64,000 nt of DNA from the NCBI RefSeq assembly GCF_002284575.1, contig NZ_NPKJ01000066.1, forward strand, positions 255,587-319,586, in the 5' to 3' direction. Below the pieces are notes generated by a model. That model was not told the origin of the DNA, did no database searches, and worked only from the letters and a program-made list of their open reading frames with translations. Shown here piece after piece: positions 44,830-53,474 of the stretch (position 1 is the stretch's first letter; the number at the start of each line of letters is the position of its first letter). Made by a program: the position numbers and the translations under genes. The stretch comes from Mesorhizobium temperatum (GTDB taxonomy: Bacteria > Pseudomonadota > Alphaproteobacteria > Rhizobiales > Rhizobiaceae).

Positions 44830-45239
44830 TGTTTCCCTCCACCGACATTGTCGCCACCAAGCGAGCGTTTCCCGGAAGCGATCTGCCGGCCGACCTGCTC
44901 GACGAATTTGTCGAAGCGCTCCTGCGCAATCGCCTGCGTCGCCTTGTCCGGGACCGGCGTGTGAGCATGAAGCGTGATGGAAAAGCGGATGAAGAGCGCC
45001 AGGCTTTCCAGGATCATCTCGACATCGCGCCTGACATGTCCGAGGTCGCGGGAAAGACGGTCGAGCCTTTTGCCGTAGCGCCGGTCGAGCTCGTTCTCGC
45101 CTCGCCGCTCGATAAAGGCCTCGACCGCCTTCGCCACGACAGCGGATTTGGTGGTCGATGGATTGCGGCTGAGGTTGTCCAGCTTCTCGCTCAATTCGGG
45201 TTCAAGCAGAAACTGATGACGAATGCGGTGTGGCTTCAT
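44826..45239 (-). CDS. CopG/ribbon-helix-helix protein of the tra/trb region
   Basis: 137 residues. The N-terminal RHH region (about 5-48) reads RHQFLLEPELSEKLDNLSR, then STTKSAVVAKAVEAFIERRG. A helical C-terminal part follows with LGHVRRDVEMILESLALFIR. It lies between traG and trbB, its usual place in rhizobial ICEs, and overlaps trbB. It may repress the operon or help mark the transfer origin; neither is shown here. A 115-base gap to traG holds no gene. Confidence 0.8.
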   Translation of the reverse strand: MKPHRIRHQFLLEPELSEKLDNLSRNPSTTKSAVVAKAVEAFIERRGENELDRRYGKRLDRLSRDLGHVRRDVEMILESLALFIRFSITLHAHTPVPDKATQAIAQERFDKFVEQVGRQIASGKRSLGGDNVGGGKQ

Positions 45240-45353
45240 GCGGCTCGTTCCAACTAGCCGGCGCTGCTGCGCCGGGCGGGAACAAGCATCGCCGAGGCGC
45301 CCGAAATCGCTTACGGCCGTTATCTACGCTGAAATGCGCCTACGCAGCGGAGC

Positions 45354-47384
45354 TCAGAAGCCGGGCACGACGTCCTTGTCGTCGCCCATTCCCTCGTTGA
45401 TGCCATAGGCGCGCGCCGCGATGGAAATCCGATCCATCACGCGTTTATCGGCAGCCGCCTCGCTATCATCGTCAGCGGGGTTGAGCAGATCGCTCTCATC
45501 AGGCTCTTGGGCAACGAAGCTGTGTTCTTCGGGCAGACCTGGATGACGCTGCTGCTGAACGCCTCCGTCGTCTTCGATTGCGGCACCAGCGCTTTCGTCG
45601 TCGGCGGCAAGACGGCGGTCGACGCTGCGTATCTGTCCGACCCAATCGTCCGGGCGCGACGCAGGGCAGTCCGCGTAGGAACCCTCGCGTAGGGCCGGCG
45701 AAGGCAGCACCCGTTCGGTGAAATTCTGATCCTGGTAGTAGCGCAGTTTCTTCGCGCGGATAGGCGGCAACCCCGAAACCAGTACCAGTTCGTCTTCCTG
45801 CGGCAACTGCATCACCTCGCCCGGCGTCAGCAGCGGACGTGCGGTTTCCTGGCGGCTCACCATGACGTGCGAAAGCCAGGGCGCCAGCCGATGGCCGGCA
45901 TAGTTGCGCATGGATCTGAGTTCCGTCGCCGTGCCGAGCGCGTCCGAGATACGCTTGGCGGTGCGCTCGTCATTGGAGGAAAAGGCAATCCGCACATGGC
46001 AATTGTCGAGAATGGCGTTGTTCTCGCCATAAGCTTTAGAGATCTGGTTCAACGATTGCGCGATCAGATAGGCGCGGATGCCGTATCCGGCCATGAAGGC
46101 GAGCGCCGTCTCGAAAAAATCGAGACGCCCGAGCGCCGGGAATTCGTCTAGCATCATGAGCAGTTGATGCTTACGGCTCTTCTTTGGGTCGCCCTCCAGC
46201 CGCTCCGTCAGCCGCCTGCCGATCTGATTAAGCACCAGTCGCACCAGCGGCTTTGTGCGCGAGATGTCGGATGGCGGCACGACCAGATAGAGCGACAGCG
46301 GTCGCTCGGCATCCATCAGATCGGAAATGCGCCAGTCGCAGGCCGATGTTGCCGCGGCCACGGTTGGATCGCGATAGAGTCCGAGAAACGACATGGCGGT
46401 CGAGAGAACGCCCGAACGCTCGTTCTCCGACTTGTTGAGCACCTCACGGGCCGCCGATGCTACGACGGGATGGACCTCAGGCCTATTCGCAGTGCCAAGG
46501 TGGTTGGTCGTCATCATCCGTCGGAGTGTCGCGGCAAACGAGCGCTGCGGGTCCGACAGGAAGGTGGCGACACGGGCCAGCGTCTTTTCCTCTTCGGCGT
46601 ACAGCACGTGCAAGATGGCGCCGACCAGAAGTGAATGACTGGTCTTCTCCCAATGGCTCCGCCGCTCCAACGCACCTTCAGGATCGACGAGGATATCGGC
46701 GATGTTCTGGACGTCGCGGACCTCGTTCGGTCCCTTGCGCACTTCCAGTAGAGGATTATACCGCGCCGACCTTGGATCAGTCGGATTGAACAGAAGGCAG
46801 TACGAGAACTTGGACCGCCAGCCGGAGGTTAGCTGCCAGTTCTCGCCTTTGATGTCGTGAATGACGGCCGAATCGGTCCAGGCAAGAAGCGTCGGAACAA
46901 CGAGTCCGACGCCCTTGCCCGAACGTGTCGGCGCGAAGGCCATGACGTGCTCCGGTCCGTCATGGCGCAGATAGCGATCGTTCAGTTTGCCAAGAAAAAC
47001 GCCAGCCGGCCGAAACAGCCCTGCCTTGTCGATCTCCCGTGTCGCGGCCCATCGGGAGGACCCATAGGTGGTGACCAGTCCGCGCTGCCGCGCGCGCCAG
47101 ATCGAACCGGCGATCGCGGCGGCACAGCCCACGAACCCACTGGCGCCTGCAAGCATACCGGCCTTGTCGAAGGCCTCCGGCGCATAGGCGTCGAATTGGA
47201 ACCACCATTCGAACAGTTTCCAAGGCTTGTATATCGGCCAACCGACAACAAGAAACCATGGCGCGCCGAGTGGAGGCTGATGGGCCAGCATGTGGGCGCA
47301 CCATTGTGTTGCCGCCCATACGCCGAGAACGACCACGGCGAAGACGACGGTGATCTGCCCAACCAGCAGCTTCGTGGGCGTCAT
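45354..47384 (-). CDS. traG: Conjugal transfer coupling protein TraG (VirD4-like)
   Basis: 676 residues. Two or three membrane helices (about 8-28, 38-52 and 78-94) precede the ATPase domain with Walker A FAPTRSGKGVGLVVPTLLAW (about 150) and Walker B LLMMLDEFPALGRLDFF (about 415), then YLIAQSLNQISKAYG and a C-terminal acidic, less conserved tail (about 580-676). It links a relaxase-DNA complex to the secretion channel. No relaxase gene is in this window, so its substrate must be encoded elsewhere or lost. Confidence 0.93.
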   Translation of the reverse strand: MTPTKLLVGQITVVFAVVVLGVWAATQWCAHMLAHQPPLGAPWFLVVGWPIYKPWKLFEWWFQFDAYAPEAFDKAGMLAGASGFVGCAAAIAGSIWRARQRGLVTTYGSSRWAATREIDKAGLFRPAGVFLGKLNDRYLRHDGPEHVMAFAPTRSGKGVGLVVPTLLAWTDSAVIHDIKGENWQLTSGWRSKFSYCLLFNPTDPRSARYNPLLEVRKGPNEVRDVQNIADILVDPEGALERRSHWEKTSHSLLVGAILHVLYAEEEKTLARVATFLSDPQRSFAATLRRMMTTNHLGTANRPEVHPVVASAAREVLNKSENERSGVLSTAMSFLGLYRDPTVAAATSACDWRISDLMDAERPLSLYLVVPPSDISRTKPLVRLVLNQIGRRLTERLEGDPKKSRKHQLLMMLDEFPALGRLDFFETALAFMAGYGIRAYLIAQSLNQISKAYGENNAILDNCHVRIAFSSNDERTAKRISDALGTATELRSMRNYAGHRLAPWLSHVMVSRQETARPLLTPGEVMQLPQEDELVLVSGLPPIRAKKLRYYQDQNFTERVLPSPALREGSYADCPASRPDDWVGQIRSVDRRLAADDESAGAAIEDDGGVQQQRHPGLPEEHSFVAQEPDESDLLNPADDDSEAAADKRVMDRISIAARAYGINEGMGDDKDVVPGF

Positions 47385-47549
47385 TGGCTTTCTCCGCTGT
47401 TCTGTAGGGGCTCAAGCATCGCGCCGCGAGGCCGCAATAGGAATGCGCGCTATGTACGACATGGTGCGATGAGAGGATTGATTGGAAACACCGTTCGCCG
47501 GCCGTTGAGAAAGCTCTCTCCGGAACAGGAGGCGGGGCTTCGCCATGCG

Positions 47550-47790
47550 CTAGTGCCATTGGAAGTGTAGCGAGCTGGGTTCAGACAGCGGATCTTCGAT
47601 ACTCAGTGCCTCGATGACATGGGCGACGAAAACTACGATTTGTCCTTCCGGATTTCGGGCATCGCCATTGGTCCGCTTGCCCTTGCGCAGCCGACCAAGC
47701 GCCTCGTTGATGATGATGCGCGACAGCCAAGTCGGCAGCGAGGCGTCGCCCCCAAAAGCGTTTGGCGCAGGCCCGGCACCAGCCTCGCGG
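47550..47790 (-). pseudogene. Fragment of an ECF sigma factor gene
   Basis: The minus strand encodes SLPTWLSRIIINEALGRLRK, the end of sigma region 2 of ECF sigma factors, followed by a short acidic stretch (IEALSIEDPLSEPSSL) and a stop. Regions 2.1-2.3 upstream and region 4 downstream are missing. A longer frame to 48197 is Arg/Pro-rich and runs across a repeat array, so it is not a true extension. The fragment is immediately upstream of traG on the same strand. Confidence 0.5.
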
Positions 47791-47904
47791 GCCCGAGCCC
47801 GGTCAGCTCGCGCAGGCCCACGGCGCCGGCCAGGGCCCTTGTCTTTCGGCTCTTGCAGATCTGCTTTTCCATGTTCTGCACGCGCCACTCGCGCGCTCCA
47901 CTTT

Positions 47905-48005
47905 GCTGCATGTTTCAGAAATTCCCGGACAGCTTTTTCGCGAAATCCCGGACAGTAATTCAGAAACTCGCGGACAGCGGTTCCGCTAAATCCCGCACAG
48001 TTTTT
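47905..48005. repeat. Four imperfect direct repeats of about 23 bases
   Basis: On the minus strand the unit reads CTGTCCGGGATTTCGCG; four diverged copies follow each other at about 22-24 base spacing. The core GGGATTTC with CCG before it recalls the array at 13759-13870. Such arrays occur at ends of some insertion elements; a protein-binding array is the other option. The rest of 47791-48373 holds no gene I can support. Confidence 0.55.
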
Positions 48006-48373
48006 CGGGAGCGGATTTGGTGGTCGGTTCTCGGCTGCGCCGTTTTGGGAGTTTGGCCTCTCACGATGACGTTGCGAGGGGCCATGCCGAGATGGAAGCG
48101 AGCGAGACGAACGACAGTGAGGGACGGCCGCTACTGTGTGTTGCGGATTGCGCGGCCATTCAGGTCGCCTCGCCGCAGCCATTTTCGGCGCACGCACACA
48201 ACAATAAAGAAGGCAACTCCAATTTGCAGCCGCAGGGGCAGTACGCTGGCCATCATGTTCACGCGTCCGACGGCAACATTGAGGAGCACGGTTTTGTGGC
48301 CGTAGTTGACAAAGTCCGTAAGTTCTTGATGCTGCGTGCTAGAATAGATGTTTGAAATCGCAGGGAGTTTCTG

Positions 48374-48835
48374 ATGGCCGACCTCAAGGAAAGCGAGGCA
48401 ACCCAGGCAGCAGGCGAGGTGCCCGTGAAGGAACAGACACCTCATATAAAGGCGCCGAAGACGAGGAAGCGGACCGCACAGCGCGCAGGTGCTGTACGAA
48501 CCAGAGCCGCCAACTCGGCCCCACAGGCGTCTTCATCTAAAGCGATCCCTTCGCCTACAGTCCGGACAGCGCGGAGAAAGAGCGCGCCCAAAAGCTCGGC
48601 GAGATCGAGAAGCAGATCGGACGGGGAGAGAGTATCAAGGCAGCCGTCCAGAAAGCTGGAATATCGGAACAGACCTACTATCACTGGAAGAAGACTGCAG
48701 GGCAGACACAACACAGAGCGATGAGCTCAAGGATCTGGTGAAGCTTGAAGAAGAGAATGCCCGTCTGAAGAAGCTCCTCGCTGACCGACTCCGGAAAGAG
48801 AACGCCGAACTCAGGAAAAAGCTCGGCCTTGCTTG
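48374..48835 (+). pseudogene. Frameshifted SyrB-like regulator gene
   Basis: A ribosome site (CAGGGAG) precedes ATG 48374. Frame one gives the basic, low-complexity front (MADLKESEATQAAGE, KAPKTRKRTAQRAG). A shift to the next frame gives FAYSPDSAEKERAQKLGEIE and KAGISEQTYYHWKK, a transposase-like helix-turn-helix. A second shift gives DELKDLVKLEEENARLKKLL and AELRKKLGLA at the stop, the coiled-coil end. In order these are the parts of rhizobial SyrB-like proteins, so two small indels have ruined an otherwise complete gene. Confidence 0.65.
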
Positions 48836-49501
48836 AGCCCTTCGCCGCCGTGGCCAACAAGCCCGAAGGGCGACTGAACTAAGCTCCAAGGCGACCTTCC
48901 TTTTCGGCACAGCGAACGGCGACTGCCTCCCGTTCTCCTTCATCCGGCAAACAATTCCTGTAACCGGTCGTCACCATCCATTTTCCCCGATCGAGATGGC
49001 TTCGCGCCGCTTTCTGGGCGCGCTCCGGTTCTTGCACCGGATCGATGCCGAGAATGGCCTGCTCATCTCCTCATAGCTGGCATAGTTGGTGGGTGCGTCC
49101 CGGAGCCTCAGTAGGTCGTGAAGTGCTGCTTGTCGTAGGACATCGCCCCTAAGACGATCTTCCCGACCTGGTCCGTAAGCGTCCGCTCGATGCCATATGG
49201 CACCTTCTCGATCATTCGTCCCTGAGTTAATTACAGAAAGCTCAAGACGGTGCGGCTTCACATCGTTTCCTGCGGGCTGCTCGGCCATCCAATTTCCTAT
49301 TCCCAAAGAGAGGATGGCGAAACAAAAACCGCCCGCTTCGTTTCGAGCTCCTGATAATTCTGCCTCAGCTTACGGCCGAGAGGTGGAAGGCAGAGGCGAG
49401 AGGTTGGGGAAGACAATCGTCATTGACGTGTTCAGGGCGATGGCTAGATTGCCTCCGCGCGGGCGAAGATTGCCCGCCTTGCCAAGATAAGGAATAGGCG
49501 C
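48836..49501. other. Intergenic region without recognisable gene
   Basis: About 665 bases. Minus-strand frames near 49020-49240 contain short peptides (YGIERTLTDQVGKIVLGAM) that look like part of a small gene but end at once. I cannot assign them. The stretch probably also holds the promoter of the cold-shock gene, which is normally long-leadered. Confidence 0.4.
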
Positions 49502-49710
49502 GTGGCTACAGGTACGGTGAAGTGGTTAATGCGACAAAAGGCTTTGGGTTCATCCAGCCCGACTCCGGCGGTACGGACGTTTTCGTCCATATATCTGCCG
49601 TTGAACGTGCCGGGTTGAGGAGCCTCGCCGATGGCCAAAAGGTCAGCTATGAGGTCGAGGAGGACCGGCGCACTGGAAAATCGTCTGCTGGCAATCTCAA
49701 GGCGATCTAA
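49502..49710 (+). pseudogene. Cold-shock protein gene with single-base deletion
   Basis: From GTG 49502 the gene reads VATGTVKW, and after a one-base deletion (TTAAT in place of TTCAAT) continues NATKGFGFIQPDSGG, TDVFVHISAVERAGL and GQKVSYEVEEDRRTGK to the stop. Together this is a normal CspA-type protein of about 69 residues with RNP1 (KGFGFI) and RNP2 (VFVHI). The indel is in the KWFN segment. A shorter product from GTG 49522 would lack the first strand. A sequencing error would restore the gene. A terminator follows. Confidence 0.65.
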
Positions 49711-49717
49711 GTTGCTC

Positions 49718-49746
49718 AAAGGCCGCTCATTTTGGAGCCGGCCTTT
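49718..49746 (+). terminator. Intrinsic terminator-like hairpin after the cold-shock gene
   Basis: AAAGGCCG at 49718-49725 pairs with CGGCCTTT at 49739-49746, with an inner GCTC/GAGC helix. It is 8 bases past the stop. The A-run before and T-run after the stem allow use in both directions. Confidence 0.7.
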
Positions 49747-49921
49747 GCAAAATCACCCTCCGCGCCGGTAGGTGGCTGAGTATTCTGGCCGGCGCCAACC
49801 CCCGGCTGCGATTCGGTTCTCACAGCCGAGCCATGACCGGCACTGCCGCAGTGACCTCCAAGCCTTACCAACCTGGCCGGTATGCGCAATTCCACACTGC
49901 ACTCTTATGCGACTTTCGAAG

Positions 49922-49970
49922 TGTAGCAGCTAAGTTAAAATGTCCGGATCTGGCAAAGTAGGAATGTCGC
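49922..49970 (+). repeat. Left end of the IS: two terminal repeat units
   Basis: Outer unit 49922-49946 and inner unit 49950-49970 share the pattern AAGT-N-AATGTC. Both match, inverted, the right end. The doubled end probably gives two transposase binding sites. Confidence 0.7.
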
Positions 49971-50039
49971 TCCTGCTTGTGCCTTGCCAATCTTCTCGCC
50001 TTGGAGAGTGCGGGAGATTGTGGGTTGGGACTGGTTCTG

Positions 50040-51559
50040 ATGAGCGAGCGCGAGCTGCATCGTATCGAGGTTTGTCGAAGGTCGTTGAGCGAAGGATAAC
50101 GAGTTCGGCGGCTGCCGGATTGCTCGGCCTCACTGCCAGGCAGGTGCAGCGGCTACTCAAGAGGCTGCAACTCGAAGGCGCGCCAGCTCTACGGCACAAG
50201 GCCCGCGGACGACCGTCCAACAACCGCATCCTTGATGGCGTCCGCGACTTTGCATTGGAACTTATCCGGGAGAACTACGTCGACTTCGGTCCGACGCTTG
50301 CGCGGGAGAAACTGCTTGAGCGACATCAGCTTGCGGTGAGCAAGGAGACGCTGCGCAAGTGGATGACGGAGGCCGGGATTTGGACATTGCGCCGTGAGCG
50401 CAAGCGCCGGCTGCACCAGCCGCGCGGACGACGCGACTGTCTCGGCGAGATGGTGCAGATCGACGGCTCGCATCACTGGTAGTTCGAGAACCGGGGTCCC
50501 AAATGCGCCCTGCTCGTCTTCATCGATGATGCGACCGGCAGGTTGCTGCATCTGCGCTTTGCCGGGTCGGAGAACACGTTCGACTACTTCCATGCGGCCA
50601 AGGTTTACTTGCAAGAATGGGGCAAGCCGCTGGCCTTCTATAGCGACAAGCATGGCATCTTCCGGACAACGCATGGCTCTGAACTGGATCGAAGCAGCGG
50701 TCTGACGCAGTTCGGCCGGGCGCTCTACGAGCTCAACATCGACATCATCTGCGCCAACTCCCCGCAGGCAAAGGGTCGCGTCGAGCGCGCCAACCAGACG
50801 CTGCAGGACCGGCTTGTGAAGGAGTTGCGCCTGCGCGACATCAGCACGATCGAGGCGGCGAATGCCTTTGCGCCGGATTTCATGGCGGACTTCAACGCAC
50901 GCTTCGGCAAGGAGCCCCGCAACCCGAAGGACATGCACCGTCCCCTCGCCGATCATGAGAACCTGGACGGCGCCCTGTGTCGCAAGGAGGTCCGCACGCT
51001 GACGCAGGCTTTGACGCTGCGCTACGACAAGGTGATGTTCATTCTCCATCCGACCGACACGGCGAAGAAGCTTGCCCGCAAAAAGGTGGTTGTCTGCGAT
51101 TATCCGGACGGACGTCTCGAGATCATTCATGAGGGCATCGCTCTGCCCTACAAGGTCTTCGATGAGCTGCGTTCGGTTCACCGGTCGGCAATCGTCGAGA
51201 ACAAGCGGCTCGACGCTGCCTTGGAGATGGTTGCTCAGATGCAGGTTGGCCGGGATCTAAAGCGCAGCCAACGCGCGCCGCGACGCGCCGGTCAGACCGA
51301 CCACATGTTCGGCATTCCGGACGGCGCCCAGAGCAACGGCTATGTGAAGCGCGACCGCAAACCAGGCAGGCAAGCTGGCTCCGTCACTCGACGTGAGCAG
51401 GCATCTACAAAGGTGGCCGCCCCAGAGGATAGTTCGCCCGTCAAGGTCGATCTGAGGCTGACGGAGAGCGACAAGCTTCGCATTGCAGATGTCGTCGCGA
51501 TGCTGGACGAATATCGGATCACCCCGCAACCGACACCGGCCAACGAAGCTCGCCCGTAA
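50040..51559 (+). pseudogene. ISNCY-type transposase with frameshift and amber codon
   Basis: The true start is ATG 50040 (MSERELHRIEV). One base missing in a T-run near 50075 shifts the frame. The helix-turn-helix then reads TSSAAAGLLGLTARQVQRLL. The catalytic domain starts MVQIDGSHHW, where TAG (50480-50482) replaces the expected second Trp codon, then continues LVFIDDATGRLLHLRFAGSE, ANSPQAKGRVERANQTLQDR (DDE-type Asp, Asp and Glu positions). The C-terminal part is complete to 51559. Full length about 505 codons. The two lesions inactivate it unless read through. Confidence 0.75.
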
Positions 51560-51593
51560 GTGGCCGCTCTCAAAGCTAGTAAAGCCGAAGTGC

Positions 51594-51673
51594 CATACTG
51601 GATCGCCCCCGATCGGGCTGCGCAACCCCGACCAGCTGACGCCCGATCGGGCGCTCACGGCGAAGCCAGTATG
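51594..51673. other. Long inverted repeat between transposase and right IS end
   Basis: CATACTGG at 51594-51601 pairs with CCAGTATG at 51666-51673, and two CCCGATCGGG palindromes lie inside. The DNA or RNA could fold into a long hairpin, useful as a terminator that keeps outside transcription from crossing the IS end. Confidence 0.5.
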
Positions 51674-51723
51674 CTCGTCACCCCGCAATCCTGACCTGGC
51701 GCCTACCTCTGAAACTTCCCAAT

Positions 51724-51773
51724 GCGACATTTCTACTTTGCCAGCAACGCGACATTCGAACTTGGTTGCAACA
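51724..51773 (-). repeat. Right end of the IS: two terminal repeat units
   Basis: Inner unit 51724-51744 and outer unit 51749-51773 are inverted copies of the left-end units. The element ends in ACA and is followed at once by the TCGAAG duplication. Confidence 0.7.
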
Positions 51774-51779
51774 TCGAAG

Positions 51780-52034
51780 CACAGAGCGTGAACATCGAAG
51801 CCGGCTTTGCTACCCGACCTTGGAAGCTAGTTTCGCGCCCCAAGGGAAACAGCGATCAGCAGCGTGGCATTGGAGGTCTCGGTTGGGGCCGTTAGCGGAC
51901 TGGCAGCTTCCAGATGCAGCTCTTTTGTTGAAGACATTCAGGTCGGTGTGGGCATCGTAGTGACATGACCATAGGCGGTCGTTGGTTATCCCCAACCAAC
52001 ACCAGGCCGAGCGTTGGCGAAGCCGCTCCTGACG
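51780..52034. other. Short gap without recognisable gene
   Basis: About 255 bases between the IS target duplication and the stop of the Shedu-type gene. Short frames only. Joined to the DNA left of the IS (49750-49921) it still shows no gene, so the IS landed in intergenic or already decayed DNA. Confidence 0.4.
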
Positions 52035-53474
52035 CTATCGCGTCAACGTGTCCGTTGCAGGGGCAACCGTACTCGGTGGCTTGCTCAGGAACGCGTGCAG
52101 CGCCTTCAACTTGGCCAGTAGCTCATGGAACGTGATGACGATTACGTCGCGCAGGTTGTTCCGATAAAGCTCGAAGCTTTTCTTCTCGTCGTCCGTGGCG
52201 GGTTCGCAGCCGGCGATCACGATGCAGGGCACGGCGTAGGTGAAGACATCGTATGCCTTCGACGCGACCTTCTTGCTATTAATCTCGTTCTGCAGTTGAT
52301 GGCGCTGGTCGAGTATCTGGGTGACGGCGCCCACTAACTCCTGCGACGGCGCGTGCACACCGCCTCGATACGTTTTTCTCTCCAGCAACGTTGTCTTCGG
52401 CGTCTTGATCTCGATCAACGCCAAGTTGCCGAACAGACCGAGCTTGATCGCGTAATCAGCCAGCTTGCCGCCGGAACCGTCGAACTTGGTGCCTCCAACC
52501 GCGACTTGGTCGCCGAAGGCCAAAGCCGGTAAGTTGAAAGCTAACTGCAGGACGAAAGCATTGCCGTTAAAGAATTCCTGCCAATGACGCTCTTGTAGAC
52601 CCGCCTGACCGAGCTTCTTCTCGAACAGCTCAATCAGCTCCTCAAGGGACACCAATTCGATCTCGCGACGTAGGTCCAGGAGCTCAGCCGGTTCTTTCTC
52701 CGCGAGCGTCTTGACCGACTTCTTCACGGTGCGGGCCGCAGCCTTTGCCTCTGCTTCCGCCGATCGAGATCTGCCGATCAGCGTCTCGGCAAGGATGTCA
52801 GCCACCGGCTTCGCAGTCCCGTCGCCGATCGGCAGCTCGAACTCCGGATCGAGCATCAGGTTGAGCGTGGCGTCTAGGTATTCACGCTTGGCCTTGTTCG
52901 CCAAGTCGAGGGACCGCCTGTGGGTGCGGTTAATGTCGCGGCGCAATCTTTTGAAGAGTGAGTACGACATCGAAAGCGTGTCGCCCTTGCGCGACACGCC
53001 TTTGTCTTCCGAAAACCGCAACGTCGTTACGCCGGACTGCCGCTCGGCTGACTCGACAATGAACCGCATATCAAAAGCCAGCCCGAAGCCCGCGAGTGGC
53101 TCGCGGATGATGCCGTTGGGCAGCTCCTCGTAGTAGAGGTAGTCCCCATCCTCCATCGCTACCATCGGTGAGACCACACCCTCCAAAATGAGGGTCTTGA
53201 GGTGTAGGTACTTGGGCTCCAAGAAATAGGCGCCGAAGGTGGTGCCGACCGGATAAGTCGTCAGAGTCCTAGTCGACTTCTTGTACCGAGCGAGGATAAT
53301 CGGCTCAGTCGGCACCTCGAAGTCCGAGTTCGCCTTCATTGCCCTCTCCAATCCGTCGCCCGTCAGCTGCAGCTCAAGTTTGTAATCACCAAAGTCGAGC
53401 GGATGGTACGCGATGCGAAGGCCCTCGTCCGCTCGATCCGGACCCAGCTTCGGGATGATGGGTCCGATACTCAT
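52035..53474 (-). CDS. Shedu-type anti-phage nuclease (DUF4263)
   Basis: 479 residues from ATG 53474; the longer frame to 53840 runs through the next gene and is not used. The N-terminal part (about 1-200) is strand-rich (YHPLDFGDYKLELQLTG, TYPVGTTFGAYFLEPKYL). A helical linker (about 225-290) leads to the DUF4263 nuclease domain (about 290-440): ERHWQEFFNGNAFVL, GGKLADYAIKL (Asp340), LALIEIKTPKT (Glu355, Lys357), YRGGVHAPSQELVGAVTQIL (Gln386). This is the Shedu SduA architecture, a PD-(D/E)XK nuclease acting alone against phage. Here it overlaps by 4 bases an Abi_C-type gene, so the pair is co-translated. Confidence 0.82.
   Translation of the reverse strand: MSIGPIIPKLGPDRADEGLRIAYHPLDFGDYKLELQLTGDGLERAMKANSDFEVPTEPIILARYKKSTRTLTTYPVGTTFGAYFLEPKYLHLKTLILEGVVSPMVAMEDGDYLYYEELPNGIIREPLAGFGLAFDMRFIVESAERQSGVTTLRFSEDKGVSRKGDTLSMSYSLFKRLRRDINRTHRRSLDLANKAKREYLDATLNLMLDPEFELPIGDGTAKPVADILAETLIGRSRSAEAEAKAAARTVKKSVKTLAEKEPAELLDLRREIELVSLEELIELFEKKLGQAGLQERHWQEFFNGNAFVLQLAFNLPALAFGDQVAVGGTKFDGSGGKLADYAIKLGLFGNLALIEIKTPKTTLLERKTYRGGVHAPSQELVGAVTQILDQRHQLQNEINSKKVASKAYDVFTYAVPCIVIAGCEPATDDEKKSFELYRNNLRDVIVITFHELLAKLKALHAFLSKPPSTVAPATDTLTR

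Larger units (their letters stand above)
49922..51773 (+). mobile_element. ISNCY-type insertion sequence with 6-bp target duplication
   Basis: The 1,852-base element begins TGTAGCAGCTAAGTT and ends with the inverted counterpart of TGTTGCAACCAAGTT. Each end has a second, inner copy (CTGGCAAAGTAGGAATGTC at 49950; inverted CTGGCAAAGTAGAAATGTC at 51744-51726). TCGAAG flanks it directly on both sides (49916-49921 and 51774-51779), the expected target-site duplication. It contains one transposase gene, broken by a frameshift and an amber stop, so the copy cannot move by itself. Confidence 0.8.

Noticed and set aside
47550..48197. 215-codon minus-strand frame as one gene
   Set aside because: Only the last 80 codons resemble a protein family (ECF sigma); the rest runs through a repeat array.
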